Shown here piece after piece: positions 51,718 through 60,377 of a stretch of 64,000 bases of DNA. The position numbers and the translations under genes were made by a program. The stretch covers positions 1-64,000 of the forward strand of contig CALDHX010000014.1 in NCBI GenBank assembly GCA_937901525.1. The letters are read 5' to 3'. Under the pieces are notes generated by a model. That model saw only the letters and a program-made list of their open reading frames with translations, searched no databases and had not been told where the DNA came from. How positions within the stretch are numbered: the first letter of the stretch is position 1; each line of letters begins with the position of its first letter. The DNA comes from an uncultured Bacteroidales bacterium. Lineage in GTDB: Bacteria > Bacteroidota > Bacteroidia > Bacteroidales > P3.

Positions 51718-52893
51718 CTACATTGAAATTATTTTAAATTCAACTCTTCTATTCTTTGCACGTCCCTCATCCGTTGAATTATCCGCAATCGGTTGTTTTG
51801 CTCCAAATCCTTTGTGAGTTAAACGTTTTTCACTAATGCCTTTTTCAACTAAATAATTGAAAACTGCTTCTGCTCTTTGTTTTGAAAGTTTTAAATTATA
51901 CTTATCACTACCTTTACTATCGGTATGTCCCGAAAGTTCTATTGTCATATTAGGATATTCCTCTAATATATTTATCAATTTGTGTAATTCAACAAAACTT
52001 TGAGGTAAAAGTACGCTTTTATCAAAGTCAAAGAAAATATTTTCTAAAACAATTACTTGTCCAACCTCATATTTTGGTTTGTTTTTTTGAGTAGTTATTG
52101 TGATGTTTTCTTGTTTTATAACTTTCTTTTCGTTACAAGTCAAACAATAAAGTTCAATATCATCAATATAGTAATAGGCACCGGGAAGAATTTGCTTTAA
52201 ATATTTTGGAAAAAGTAGATTGCTTTGTTCCTCTGGGTAGAAATTACCAATTGTAAGAAACTTTTCTCCACCTTTTGCAACAAATTCACCTTCTATTTTT
52301 TGCCAATGTTCAGTATCAAGTAAAGGTTTGTCAAAAGGATTCACAACTTGGGGGTTGAAAATCTTGGCAATTTCTTGCTTAATACCGTTTGTATGTTTGG
52401 TTTTTGTGTTATTTGTAAACAATTCCCTTGTGTTATCGGTTATTCTTTCATTTGTAAACAAACCACCTAAGGTTGCAACCGCCCCGGTTGAATATTCCGA
52501 AAGACTAACCCAAAAACTAAATTTATATTTTTCACCAGCTTGAAGAGTTTCTTTAAGTTCGGTTTGAATATATTCACGATAAGTAGTCTTTGAAGTGTAG
52601 ATTCCTACCATTGCCTCCCCCGTTTTTGCATATTGATAACCAAGTTTGTTCTTTGGCATTTGACATTGCTTACCTCCACAAGGGTGATAATAATCGGAAG
52701 AGCCACCTGTCGGTTGCCACCAAGCCTCTACTTCCATCATTTGTCCGTATGGTTCAATTTTTTGAGGACAATAAAGATGGTCCTCAAAAGAAGAATTATA
52801 GATTAAGTTCTTTTTCTCTTTTTCCTCTTGTGCATAAGCAACCATACTACTTACACAAAAAAATAATCCTATTAATATTAAATTTCTAAACAT
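51718..52893 (-). CDS. OmpA family outer-membrane protein
   Basis: A 391-residue protein with a signal peptide (FFCVSSMVAYAQ), an N-terminal NSSFE...CP..I jelly-roll-like domain (about 30-250) found in Bacteroidetes surface proteins, and a C-terminal OmpA peptidoglycan-binding domain (FDFDKSVLLPQSFVELHKL, LSGHTDSKGSDKYNLKLSKQ, GRAKNRRVEFKI). ATG 52891-52893 is preferred over a TTG two codons earlier. It overlaps the end of miaA by 16 bases. Confidence 0.9.
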   Translation of the reverse strand: MFRNLILIGLFFCVSSMVAYAQEEKEKKNLIYNSSFEDHLYCPQKIEPYGQMMEVEAWWQPTGGSSDYYHPCGGKQCQMPKNKLGYQYAKTGEAMVGIYTSKTTYREYIQTELKETLQAGEKYKFSFWVSLSEYSTGAVATLGGLFTNERITDNTRELFTNNTKTKHTNGIKQEIAKIFNPQVVNPFDKPLLDTEHWQKIEGEFVAKGGEKFLTIGNFYPEEQSNLLFPKYLKQILPGAYYYIDDIELYCLTCNEKKVIKQENITITTQKNKPKYEVGQVIVLENIFFDFDKSVLLPQSFVELHKLINILEEYPNMTIELSGHTDSKGSDKYNLKLSKQRAEAVFNYLVEKGISEKRLTHKGFGAKQPIADNSTDEGRAKNRRVEFKIISM

Positions 52894-53771
52894 CTCCAAT
52901 CAATTTTATTTTCGGCACAAAGCCAAGTTGTATTTTTGTCTTTCTTAAACCAAGTCATTTGCCTTTTAGCATATTGTCTTGTATTGATTTTTATATTCTC
53001 AATAGCAGTAGGTAAATCAACCTTTCCATCAAAATATTCAAATAATTCCTTATAGCCAACGGTTTGTAGGGCTTGCAAATTTCTAAAAGGGTAAACACTT
53101 TTTGCCTCCTCAACCAATCCTTCTTCAATCATAATATCAACCCTTTTATAAATTCTTTCCAAAAGATTTTCTCTACTTCGTTCAAGACCTAATTTTATTA
53201 TTTCAAAATCACGCTTTTTCTTTTCCCCAGAACGAAAAGAGGTGAAGGTTTTGCCAGTTTGACGACAAATCTCCAAGGCACGAATAAGTCTTATGTGATT
53301 TTGTCTATCTACAATTTCCCAATATTCGGGATCTTTTTGCTTTAACTCTTCTTGAAGAGGCAAAATGCCTTGCGTAGAGAATGTTTGATTTAATTCCTCT
53401 CTTATTTTAATATCAACATCGGGCATATTATCTACCCCATAACAAAGGGCATTAACATAAAGTCCACTTCCACCCGTTAGAATTGCATAATCCCTTTCTT
53501 GGAATATTCTTTTCAATTCTCTAAGTGCATCTTGCTCAAAATCTGCTATATTATATTTTTGATGAATCGAAATATGACCAATTAAATTATGCTTTGCCAT
53601 AGATAGTTCCAAAGAAGAAGGCGTTGCAACTCCTATATTCAATTCCTTATAGAATTGACGTGAGTCGGCAGAAACAATTTCGGTATTAAGAAAATTAGCC
53701 AATTCTATACTTAAAATTGTTTTACCTACCGCCGTAGGGCCAATTAAAACAATTAATTTTTTTTTGCTCAT
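52878..53771 (-). CDS. miaA: tRNA dimethylallyltransferase
   Basis: It prenylates A37 of tRNAs reading UNN codons. The 297 residues contain the P-loop IGPTAVGKTILSIELA, DSRQFYKELNIGVATPS, GGSGLYVNALCYG and RQYAKRQMTWFKKD. It overlaps the CCA-adding enzyme gene by 4 bases. Confidence 0.96.
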   Translation of the reverse strand: MSKKKLIVLIGPTAVGKTILSIELANFLNTEIVSADSRQFYKELNIGVATPSSLELSMAKHNLIGHISIHQKYNIADFEQDALRELKRIFQERDYAILTGGSGLYVNALCYGVDNMPDVDIKIREELNQTFSTQGILPLQEELKQKDPEYWEIVDRQNHIRLIRALEICRQTGKTFTSFRSGEKKKRDFEIIKLGLERSRENLLERIYKRVDIMIEEGLVEEAKSVYPFRNLQALQTVGYKELFEYFDGKVDLPTAIENIKINTRQYAKRQMTWFKKDKNTTWLCAENKIDWRCLEI

Positions 53772-55198
53772 TTCTTTTTTAAACCTAATTTTTCAGCCTC
53801 AATAAAAAGCAGATTCAAAGCCGCCTCTCTTTCGTTTGGAATAACCCCATCTAAAATAGCATCTTTGATAATAGTTTTTAAAATACCAATTTCCTTACAA
53901 GGACTTAAAGAAAAAATCTCCATAATCTCTTCACCATTAACGGGAGGTTGGAATTGTCTTATTTTATCCTTTTCTTCAATCTCAATAAGCTTTTGTTTAA
54001 CAACCTCAAAGTTTTGCATATATTGCTTAACCTTATTGATGTTTTTAGAAGTTACATCGGCTTGACAAAGAAGCATTAAATCATCAATATCTTCTCCCGC
54101 ATCAAACAAAAGACGCCTTATGGCAGAATCGGTAACAATGCTTTCGGCTAAAATAATAGGACGTAAATGCAAAGAAACCAACTTCTCAACATACTTCATC
54201 TTTTCATTTAAAGGAAGTTTCAAACGTCTAAAAATATTTTTCACCATTCTACTTCCCTTTATTTCATGACCATGAAATGAAAAGCCGGTCTTTTCATCAT
54301 ATTTCTTACAATAAGGCTTTCCAATATCGTGCAAAAGAGCGGTCCAACGCAAGAAAAGATCATTAGTTTTAGTGGAAATATTTTCCAAAACCTCTAATGT
54401 ATGCTTAAAATTATCTTTGTGCGATTTTTCACCGACGGATTCCGTACCTTTAAGCTTAGTTAATTCAGGAATAATCCTTTCAAGCAAACCAGCCCTATCC
54501 ATTAAACGAAATGCCATTGAAGGGTGGGAGGAAAGAATCATTTTATTTATTTCCTCAATATTTCTTTCCATTGACACAATCTCTATTCTATAAGCATTTC
54601 TCTTAATTGCCTCAAACGTATCGGGGTGAATAGAAAAATCCAAACGACTTGCAAATCTAATAGCCCTAAGCATTCTAAGAGGATCGTCCGAAAAAGTAAT
54701 ATCGGGATCAAGAGGTGTTTGAATTATTTGATTCTTAATATCATTTATACCATTAAAAGGATCAAGCAATTTACCATAATTCTTTTCATTAAGGCAAATA
54801 GCCATAGCGTTAATAGTGAAATCCCTTCTATTTTGGTCATCTTCCAAACTTCCATCCTCAACAATAGGTTTGCGAGAATCTCTATTATAACTTTCTTTTC
54901 TTGCACCAACAAACTCAATTTGCCAAACCTCTTGGCCATCTTTATAATTGAGCATAGCAGTGCCGAAATTTCTAAACACACTCACCTTAGAGGTCTTGCT
55001 ACCCAACATTTCGTGTAATTTATTGGCCAATTTAATTCCACTACCAATAGTTACAACATCAATATCCTTACAAGGACGATTCATTATCGCATCTCTTACA
55101 TAACCACCTACAACATAGGTTTCTAAACCCAAAGAATCGGCCGCTTGTTGCAAGAGTTTAAATACAGGAAACCTTAGTTTTTCTTCTAAATTTAACAT
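53768..55198 (-). CDS. tRNA nucleotidyltransferase (CCA-adding/poly(A) polymerase family, HD domain)
   Basis: A 476-residue class II nucleotidyltransferase: head domain YVVGGYVRDAIMNRPCKDID with the catalytic DxD, RRDFTINAMAICL, the RMLRAIRFASRL motif, then an HD phosphohydrolase domain (LLHDIGKPYC, FHGHEIKG). It adds or repairs tRNA CCA ends. ATG 55196-55198 (MLNLEEKLRFP) is preferred; the longer frame starts at TTG and runs through the promoter region (TATTTTTG at 55205-55212 on the minus strand). Confidence 0.93.
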   Translation of the reverse strand: MLNLEEKLRFPVFKLLQQAADSLGLETYVVGGYVRDAIMNRPCKDIDVVTIGSGIKLANKLHEMLGSKTSKVSVFRNFGTAMLNYKDGQEVWQIEFVGARKESYNRDSRKPIVEDGSLEDDQNRRDFTINAMAICLNEKNYGKLLDPFNGINDIKNQIIQTPLDPDITFSDDPLRMLRAIRFASRLDFSIHPDTFEAIKRNAYRIEIVSMERNIEEINKMILSSHPSMAFRLMDRAGLLERIIPELTKLKGTESVGEKSHKDNFKHTLEVLENISTKTNDLFLRWTALLHDIGKPYCKKYDEKTGFSFHGHEIKGSRMVKNIFRRLKLPLNEKMKYVEKLVSLHLRPIILAESIVTDSAIRRLLFDAGEDIDDLMLLCQADVTSKNINKVKQYMQNFEVVKQKLIEIEEKDKIRQFQPPVNGEEIMEIFSLSPCKEIGILKTIIKDAILDGVIPNEREAALNLLFIEAEKLGLKKK

Positions 55199-55283
55199 AT
55201 TCTGCAAAAATACGCAAAAACTTGAATTTAGAAACAAAATGATAGAGAAAACTGTTCTTTTATAAAAATTTTTCAAGAAATCT

Positions 55284-55313
55284 TTGTTTAATAAAAAACG
55301 TTTATTATATTTG
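55284..55313 (+). promoter_or_regulatory. Promoter of rocD
   Basis: TTG (55284-55286), 19 bases, then TATATTTG (55306-55313). Confidence 0.8.
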
Positions 55314-55349
55314 CAAAATCATTAAAATAATAATTAAAACCTTAAAGCT

Positions 55350-56570
55350 ATGACAAAATCAGAACAATTCATCGAAATGGAACACCAATACGGTGCTCAT
55401 AATTACCACCCTCTACCCGTAGTACTTTCAAAAGGAGAAGGGGCTTTTGTTTGGGACGTTGAAGGAAAACGTTATTTTGATTTCTTGTCGGCATATTCGG
55501 CAGTAAATCAAGGACATTGCCACCCAAAAATAGTGAATGCCTTATGCGAACAAGCCAAAACGCTAACCCTTACTTCAAGAGCGTTTTATAATGATTGCTT
55601 AGGACCATACGAAAAATATATAACAGAATATTTTGGCTACGATAAAGTCTTGCCAATGAACACAGGAGCAGAGGCAGACGAAACAGCAATGAAATTAGCA
55701 AGACGTTGGGGGTACAAAGTCAAAGGAATACCGGAAAATGAAGCAATAATAATTTGTTGCGAAGGCAATTTCCATGGACGAACCATATCAATAATTTCAA
55801 TGTCCACCGATCCCGATAGCTATGGTCAATTCGGACCATTCACACCAGGCTTTGTAAAAATTCCATACAATGATTGCCAAGCCTTAGAACAAACACTTGA
55901 AAAATTAGGAGATAAAGTAGCGGGATTTCTTGTAGAACCTATTCAAGGAGAAGCAGGAGTTTATGTGCCAAACGAAGGCTATTTGAAAAAATGCTATGAA
56001 CTCTGTAAAAAACATAACGTACTTTTCATAGCCGATGAAGTACAAACGGGAATAGCACGCACAGGAAAAATGCTTGCATGCGACCATGAAGGCGTAAGAC
56101 CCGATATTTTAATATTAGGAAAAGCCCTTTCGGGAGGAGTAATACCGGTTTCGGCCGTCCTTGCCAATGATGAAATAATGCTAACCATAAAACCGGGCGA
56201 ACACGGTTCAACATTTGGAGGCTTTTGCTTAGCAGGAAAGGTAGCAATGGCAGCTTTACAAGTAGTAAAAGACGAAAAACTTGAAGAAAAAGCCGAAGAA
56301 TTAGGACAAATCTTCCGAGAAGAAATGTCAAAAGTAAAAAGCGATATGATAGAGCTTGTAAGAGGAAAAGGACTCTTAAATGCAATCGTTATAAAACCTA
56401 AAAATGGCAAAGAAGCGTGGGATGTATGTCTAAAAATGAAAGAATTAGGAGTGCTTGCCAAACCAACCCACCAACATATCATACGTTTTGCCCCACCACT
56501 TGTAATAACAAAACAACAACTCTTAGAAGCAATAGAGTTAATCAAACAAGCAATACTTTCTTTTGAATAA
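55350..56570 (+). CDS. rocD: Ornithine aminotransferase
   Basis: A PLP-dependent class III aminotransferase that converts ornithine to glutamate semialdehyde. The 406 residues include [54 protein letters not shown], the cofactor Asp in [15 protein letters not shown] and the PLP lysine in [17 protein letters not shown]. It is monocistronic with its own promoter and terminator. Its last 33 codons and terminator are repeated at 60102-60280. Confidence 0.96.
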   Translation: MTKSEQFIEMEHQYGAHNYHPLPVVLSKGEGAFVWDVEGKRYFDFLSAYSAVNQGHCHPKIVNALCEQAKTLTLTSRAFYNDCLGPYEKYITEYFGYDKVLPMNTGAEADETAMKLARRWGYKVKGIPENEAIIICCEGNFHGRTISIISMSTDPDSYGQFGPFTPGFVKIPYNDCQALEQTLEKLGDKVAGFLVEPIQGEAGVYVPNEGYLKKCYELCKKHNVLFIADEVQTGIARTGKMLACDHEGVRPDILILGKALSGGVIPVSAVLANDEIMLTIKPGEHGSTFGGFCLAGKVAMAALQVVKDEKLEEKAEELGQIFREEMSKVKSDMIELVRGKGLLNAIVIKPKNGKEAWDVCLKMKELGVLAKPTHQHIIRFAPPLVITKQQLLEAIELIKQAILSFE

Positions 56571-56650
56571 AGCCTCAAAAAAAAGCAAAGAAAAAATAAA
56601 ATTTTTCTTTGCTTTTTTGTTTTTTTTCTTTACTTTTTTTGAATTTTTCT
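56472..56650 (+). repeat. 179-bp direct repeat, left copy (rocD 3' end and terminator)
   Basis: It matches 60102-60280 with a single difference seen (A at 56632, G at 60262). The distance between copies is 3630 bases. It covers the last 33 codons of rocD, the terminator and a T-rich tract. Confidence 0.92.
56581..56616 (+). terminator. Intrinsic terminator of rocD
   Basis: AAAAGCAAAGAAAAA (56581-56595) pairs with TTTTTCTTTGCTTTT (56602-56616), followed by T-rich sequence. Confidence 0.8.
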
Positions 56651-56706
56651 AAGAAAAAAATATAAGCATTTATAAAAGTTATTTGATTTTTTTGTACCTT
56701 TGTGGT

Positions 56707-57228
56707 GTGGAAACTAAGATTGATATATTAAAAGGGATACATCCCGGATTGTTTTTAAAGAGAGAACTTGATAATCGTAATATCGAGAGTAATCAATTTG
56801 CTGAAACTATTGGAGAAAATCCACAAACTTTCAGTGATATTATTGCCGGGCGTATGTCTATGAATATCTCTCTTTCATCTCACATAGAAAGCGTACTTGA
56901 TTTGGAAGCAGGATTTTTGATGACCCTACAAGCATTTTACGATATAGCAGAGGATAAAAATCGTTTGTCTAAACAAAATCAACCAGACTTAAAAAAAATC
57001 CGACCAATATTGTTTTGGGATACTAAATTTGAAAATATAAATTTTTATACACATAGTCGTTATGTTATAAATCGTGTTTTTGAAAGAGGTTCTAACGAAG
57101 AAATAGAAGAAATTATTCGTTTTTATGGACGTAAAGTCATTTTAGACTCTATAACCCTCAATTCACAATCCCCATTTAATAGTAAAGTAAAGGAAAATCT
57201 TAAAATTTATTTAGGATATGAGCAGTAA
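56707..57228 (+). CDS. Xre/HigA-type antitoxin-like regulator
   Basis: About 173 residues. An N-terminal helix-turn-helix in the HigA style (HPGLFLKRELDNRNIESNQF, ETIGENPQTFSDIIAGR) and a C-terminal extension of about 90 residues. No ATG precedes the conserved HTH; the best start is GTG 56707-56709, only 4 bases behind a TACCTTTG -7 element (56695-56702). The transcript would then be leaderless or nearly so. It overlaps the AbiEii-like toxin gene by 11 bases, a usual toxin-antitoxin arrangement. Confidence 0.82.
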   Translation: METKIDILKGIHPGLFLKRELDNRNIESNQFAETIGENPQTFSDIIAGRMSMNISLSSHIESVLDLEAGFLMTLQAFYDIAEDKNRLSKQNQPDLKKIRPILFWDTKFENINFYTHSRYVINRVFERGSNEEIEEIIRFYGRKVILDSITLNSQSPFNSKVKENLKIYLGYEQ

Positions 57229-57856
57229 TTCTTTGCATTATCAAACAGTAAAACCTATTTTACGCTCTTGTCTTGAAAAAATAATGAAAATAGAAGAATT
57301 TAAGCCTTTTCGGTTAGTGGGAGGCACTTCTCTTTCTTTGCGTTACGGACATCGTATGTCTGACGATATAGATTTGTTTACGGATGCAAAGTATGGCTCG
57401 CTTGATTTTTTAGCTTTGCAAAATATTCTTAGGACCGAGTTTGAATATTGTTATGGAGATTGTGGTGATTTGGTAGGTTTCGGTTCTTCTTATTTTATTG
57501 GAAATTCAAAAGATGATTGTGTAAAACTTGATTTGTTTTATACAGATACGTTTATTCGACCATTTGAAGAATATAATTCTATAAGAATGGCAGCAGTTGA
57601 AGATATTATTGCAATGAAAATAGAAGTTATTGCGTCAGCTGGAAGAAAAAAAGATTTTTGGGACTTACATTTGTTACGCAACTATTACGATATAAATGAA
57701 ATGTTAAGTTTTTATACAGAGCGTTACCCTTATGGTTTTTCAAAGGAAGAATGTATAAAAGGTTTAACGAATTTTGGTTTAGCGGATAATGACCCTGATC
57801 CTATATGTCTGCAAAATAAAATATGGCAACTTATAAAACTCGATTTTAGCGAGTAA
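57218..57856 (+). CDS. AbiEii/AbiGii-type nucleotidyltransferase toxin
   Basis: A 212-residue nucleotidyltransferase-fold protein: FRLVGGTSLSLRYGHRMSDD with the catalytic IDLFTD (GG-x-S and DxD), VKLDLFYTD, EDIIAMKIEVIASAGRKKDF and WDLHLL. Related toxins transfer nucleotides to tRNA or other targets and act in abortive infection. It is paired with the Xre-like gene in front and followed by a terminator. Confidence 0.9.
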   Translation: MSSNSLHYQTVKPILRSCLEKIMKIEEFKPFRLVGGTSLSLRYGHRMSDDIDLFTDAKYGSLDFLALQNILRTEFEYCYGDCGDLVGFGSSYFIGNSKDDCVKLDLFYTDTFIRPFEEYNSIRMAAVEDIIAMKIEVIASAGRKKDFWDLHLLRNYYDINEMLSFYTERYPYGFSKEECIKGLTNFGLADNDPDPICLQNKIWQLIKLDFSE

Positions 57857-57919
57857 ATTATTAAAAGCATTAGTTGAATTTAAGTCTGAAACATAGGTTG
57901 AGGAATGAAAAATAGTAGA

Positions 57920-57975
57920 TTCTTGCTCCGTAACTAGAAAAAAAGAGAGTTAGGGAACAAGAAGCTGAGTTTTTT
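57920..57975 (+). terminator. Intrinsic terminator of the Xre/AbiEii pair
   Basis: TTCTTG (57920-57925), TCC and TAACT pair with AGTTA, GGGA and CAAGAA (to 57963), followed by a T run. Confidence 0.75.
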
Positions 57976-57979
57976 TGTT

Positions 57980-58195
57980 TTTACACAAATAAACGTTGCA
58001 ATATGAGTGGTATTATTTACGAAATAACAAAAACGAAATGTTCACTCGTAAAAATAAAACAAGGAAATATTTTACTATTTATTTATTTTATTTCGATATA
58101 TTTCTATAATGAGCAAATAAAATCTTGTAATTAAATTTTTACAAGAAAGTTAAAACATCATTACGATACCTTCGTAATCTTTTAAAACAAAGAAA
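57980..58195. other. Non-coding stretch before island C
   Basis: AT-rich sequence without a convincing gene. A 43-codon frame from ATG 58002 has a hydrophobic middle but no promoter or homology signs. A small inverted repeat ATTACG/CGTAAT lies near 58160-58177. Confidence 0.5.
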
Positions 58196-58237
58196 AAGTT
58201 CGTAAATCTTAGTTTTGTTTTGATAAACGAGTGTTTT
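58196..58237. repeat. Degenerate island-end hairpin repeat, copy 3
   Basis: AAGTTCGTAAATCTTAG at the left and AAACGAGTGTTTT at the right match the layout of 21129-21173 with several changes that weaken the stem. It sits just upstream of the promoter of leader copy C. Confidence 0.6.
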
Positions 58238-58286
58238 ATTTTTTTGTTTCTTTTATTTAAGAAACAAAACTTAGTCTTTCTATTTT

Positions 58287-58316
58287 TTGTCATTAAAGAA
58301 AAAAGTTGTATCTTTG
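58287..58316 (+). promoter_or_regulatory. Promoter of leader RNA copy C
   Basis: TTG (58287-58289), 19 bases, then TATCTTTG (58309-58316). Confidence 0.82.
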
Positions 58317-58370
58317 TGAATAGTTTGTTAACCACTAAAAAAGGAGGAAAAACAGAAGAAAAGAAAAAAT

Positions 58371-58625
58371 TATAATTTAGACTTAGTTATTTATAACGAC
58401 ATATAAAGCGTTTTTGCTTATAGTAGGTTGCATGAAATCTCGACAATTTCATAAAATATCCTAATAAAATAAGCGGAAAACGCTCACGAGTAATATCGTG
58501 GGCTTTTCTTGTTTAGGATATTAGGTAGTCGAGAACCTCATGTAACAATAAGAAAAAAGTCCCACGTTTTTTTATGTCCATAACTCAAAAAAAGAAATTA
58601 TTTAATAGCCATTTGGGACTGTGGT
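58371..58625 (+). ncRNA. Structured 5' leader RNA, copy C
   Basis: The most diverged copy. P1 is GTTGCATGA with TCATGTAAC (a G-U pair replaces G-C). P2 is CTCGAC with GTCGAG. P3 is ATATCCTAA with TTAGGATAT. P4/P5 is GAAAA-C-GCTCACGA with TCGTGGGC-TTTTC, where both arms of P4 have changed. P6 is AGTCCCA with TGGGACT. The upstream palindrome array of copies A and B is absent. The downstream ATG (58645) follows within 20 bases. Confidence 0.78.
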
Positions 58626-58644
58626 AAACAAAAGAATAGAAAAA

Positions 58645-59874
58645 ATGAAAAAGATAATTACTTTTATATTATTAGTATTTATAATATTCAATTTAAAATC
58701 ACAAGATACAATGGATACATTGTATTATGATAAAGATTGGAAAGGTGTTTCAAGTAAAGTTTTTGCAACTTATTATAGAATTATTTCAAATTATACTGAT
58801 AGTAATTATATGAAGAAAGTTAGAGATTATTTTATAACAGGCGAATTACAGGGCGAGGGAGGATATATATCAATAGATAAATATGATGATTCAAAATCTA
58901 TTTTTGATGGAGAGTGCTTTACATATTATAAAAATGGACTTATTTCTACTCGAACTTTTTATAAAAATGGGAAAATAGAAGGTTTGTATACAGAATTTTC
59001 TGAGAATGGTGAATCGTGTATTCAGGTAGAATATAGTAATGGAGAACCTTTAAATGATTATTATACTGTTTCTGATAAAAATGGTTTTTGTAGTAAATTT
59101 AGAATTTCAGATAATCAACCTATGTATGAAAGCCCAAGTTTATTTGAAATAAAAACAGAATATAGAAATGGTCTCCCTTGGTTGTATTACAACAAAAATT
59201 CAATTACAGTTGGAATGACTACTCAAAAAATAAGGGATTATGGGAAATACTATCAAGCTTCCATAATTATTAAGAATAATTCCATGTACCCAATAGAGTT
59301 TGATCCATCAAATATAACAGCAATGTTATTTGTTGAAGAAACTATTTATGATGATTATTCTGCTTATAATGAGAAAAAAATAATAGATACTATAATGTTG
59401 AAAGTTTATTCAGCAGAAGAATATCTTAAGAAAGTTAAAAACAGACAAACAGCAGCTATGATTTTAGTCGGTATTTCAGAAGGGTTAGCTGCATCAAGTG
59501 CAGGCTATTCAACATCTACAACAAATTCCTCTTATAATGGTTATTCTTCTAATTATGGATATGTTTCTGGTTATGGTACATATACAGGAAACACTTCATA
59601 TTATGGTACAGCAACTTCTACAACTACAACCTATAATGCGGCGGCGGCTTATCAAGCCCAAGTTATGGCAGGTGAACGTATAAATTCACTGAATAATGAT
59701 TTGGTATCTGAAAGAATAAGTAAAAATGAAGGTTATTTAAAAAGAACAATTATATACCCAGGAGAAAGTATTTATGGATATGTGAATATTAAACGTAAAT
59801 CGGGCTTAAATTTGATTGTAGATATAAAAATAAATGGAGTTAGTTATCCATTTCATTGGGATGTAAGAAAATAG
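58645..59874 (+). CDS. Exported protein with MORN-like repeats (island C)
   Basis: A 409-residue protein with signal peptide (MKKIITFILLVFIIFNLKSQ). Residues about 75-145 carry MORN/YwqK-like repeats (CFTYYKNGLISTRTFYKNGK, EFSENGESCIQVEYSNGEPL). Then a beta-rich domain (GKYYQASIIIKNNSMYPIEF) and a Gly/Ser/Thr/Tyr-rich low-complexity stretch (about 290-335, YNGYSSNYGYVSGYGTYTG). A C-terminal beta segment follows. ATG 58645 is preferred to GTG 58621, which lies inside the leader RNA. It is the only gene behind leader copy C. Function unknown. Confidence 0.78.
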   Translation: MKKIITFILLVFIIFNLKSQDTMDTLYYDKDWKGVSSKVFATYYRIISNYTDSNYMKKVRDYFITGELQGEGGYISIDKYDDSKSIFDGECFTYYKNGLISTRTFYKNGKIEGLYTEFSENGESCIQVEYSNGEPLNDYYTVSDKNGFCSKFRISDNQPMYESPSLFEIKTEYRNGLPWLYYNKNSITVGMTTQKIRDYGKYYQASIIIKNNSMYPIEFDPSNITAMLFVEETIYDDYSAYNEKKIIDTIMLKVYSAEEYLKKVKNRQTAAMILVGISEGLAASSAGYSTSTTNSSYNGYSSNYGYVSGYGTYTGNTSYYGTATSTTTTYNAAAAYQAQVMAGERINSLNNDLVSERISKNEGYLKRTIIYPGESIYGYVNIKRKSGLNLIVDIKINGVSYPFHWDVRK

Positions 59875-59946
59875 TTTAGATAAAACATTGTCTTTTAAAA
59901 ATATATTTCTAAATATTGTATAACAAGAAAATAACTCTAAATTTAT

Positions 59947-60100
59947 TTATTTCTTTTTAGAGGCTCTTTCTCTTTGTGTCATATTTAACCCTTGCAATGT
60001 TCTGCTAAATGTGTCGTCTTTGGATAGAAAGAGGATATTATTTTTTAGTTGAAGTGCGTATAATACGCGAAGATATATTTCAATAGCTACTGTTGGCACA
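59947..60100 (-). pseudogene. C-terminal relic of an HTH/antitoxin-like gene
   Basis: On the minus strand an open stretch reads VPTVAIEIYLRVLYALQL, then ILFLSKDD, TLQGLNM and RERASKKK with a stop at 59947-59949. The layout resembles the C-terminus of Xre-family antitoxins. Its 5' side is cut exactly at the start of the rocD repeat (60101-60102). The HTH part is missing. The rest of 59875-59946 shows nothing. Confidence 0.5.
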
Positions 60101-60101
60101 T

Positions 60102-60280
60102 CAACATATCATACGTTTTGCCCCACCACTTGTAATAACAAAACAACAACTCTTAGAAGCAATAGAGTTAATCAAACAAGCAATACTTTCTTTTGAATAA
60201 AGCCTCAAAAAAAAGCAAAGAAAAAATAAAATTTTTCTTTGCTTTTTTGTTTTTTTTCTTTGCTTTTTTTGAATTTTTCT
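60102..60280 (+). pseudogene. Duplicated 3' end of rocD (right copy of 179-bp repeat)
   Basis: It encodes [20 protein letters not shown] and onward to SFE and a stop, as in rocD, and includes the terminator (60211-60246). There is no start, promoter or PLP domain. It bounds the 3.6-kb island on the right. Confidence 0.92.
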
Positions 60281-60330
60281 TTGATTTCGTGAAATTATTT
60301 CTTGATTTTAGAAAAATAAAATCAAATAAA

Positions 60331-60358
60331 AATACTCGTAAGTCTTTATTTTAATAAT
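60331..60358 (+). repeat. Half copy of the island-end hairpin repeat
   Basis: AATACTCGTAAGTCTTTATT matches the left arm and loop of the repeat at 21129-21173. The right arm is missing. Confidence 0.55.
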
Positions 60359-60377
60359 TTCTTATTTTTAACTTCTT

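Noticed and set aside
55994..56578. Long minus-strand frame inside rocD
   Set aside because: rocD on the plus strand is fully conserved with catalytic motifs. The antisense frame is a codon-bias shadow.
58002..58133. 43-codon reading frame with a hydrophobic middle
   Set aside because: No promoter, ribosome site or family resemblance. The composition equals that of the surrounding AT-rich spacer.
56472..60280. Classical transposon or integron
   Set aside because: No transposase or integrase gene, no terminal inverted repeats and no short target-site duplication were seen. The flanks are 179-bp copies of a gene end.
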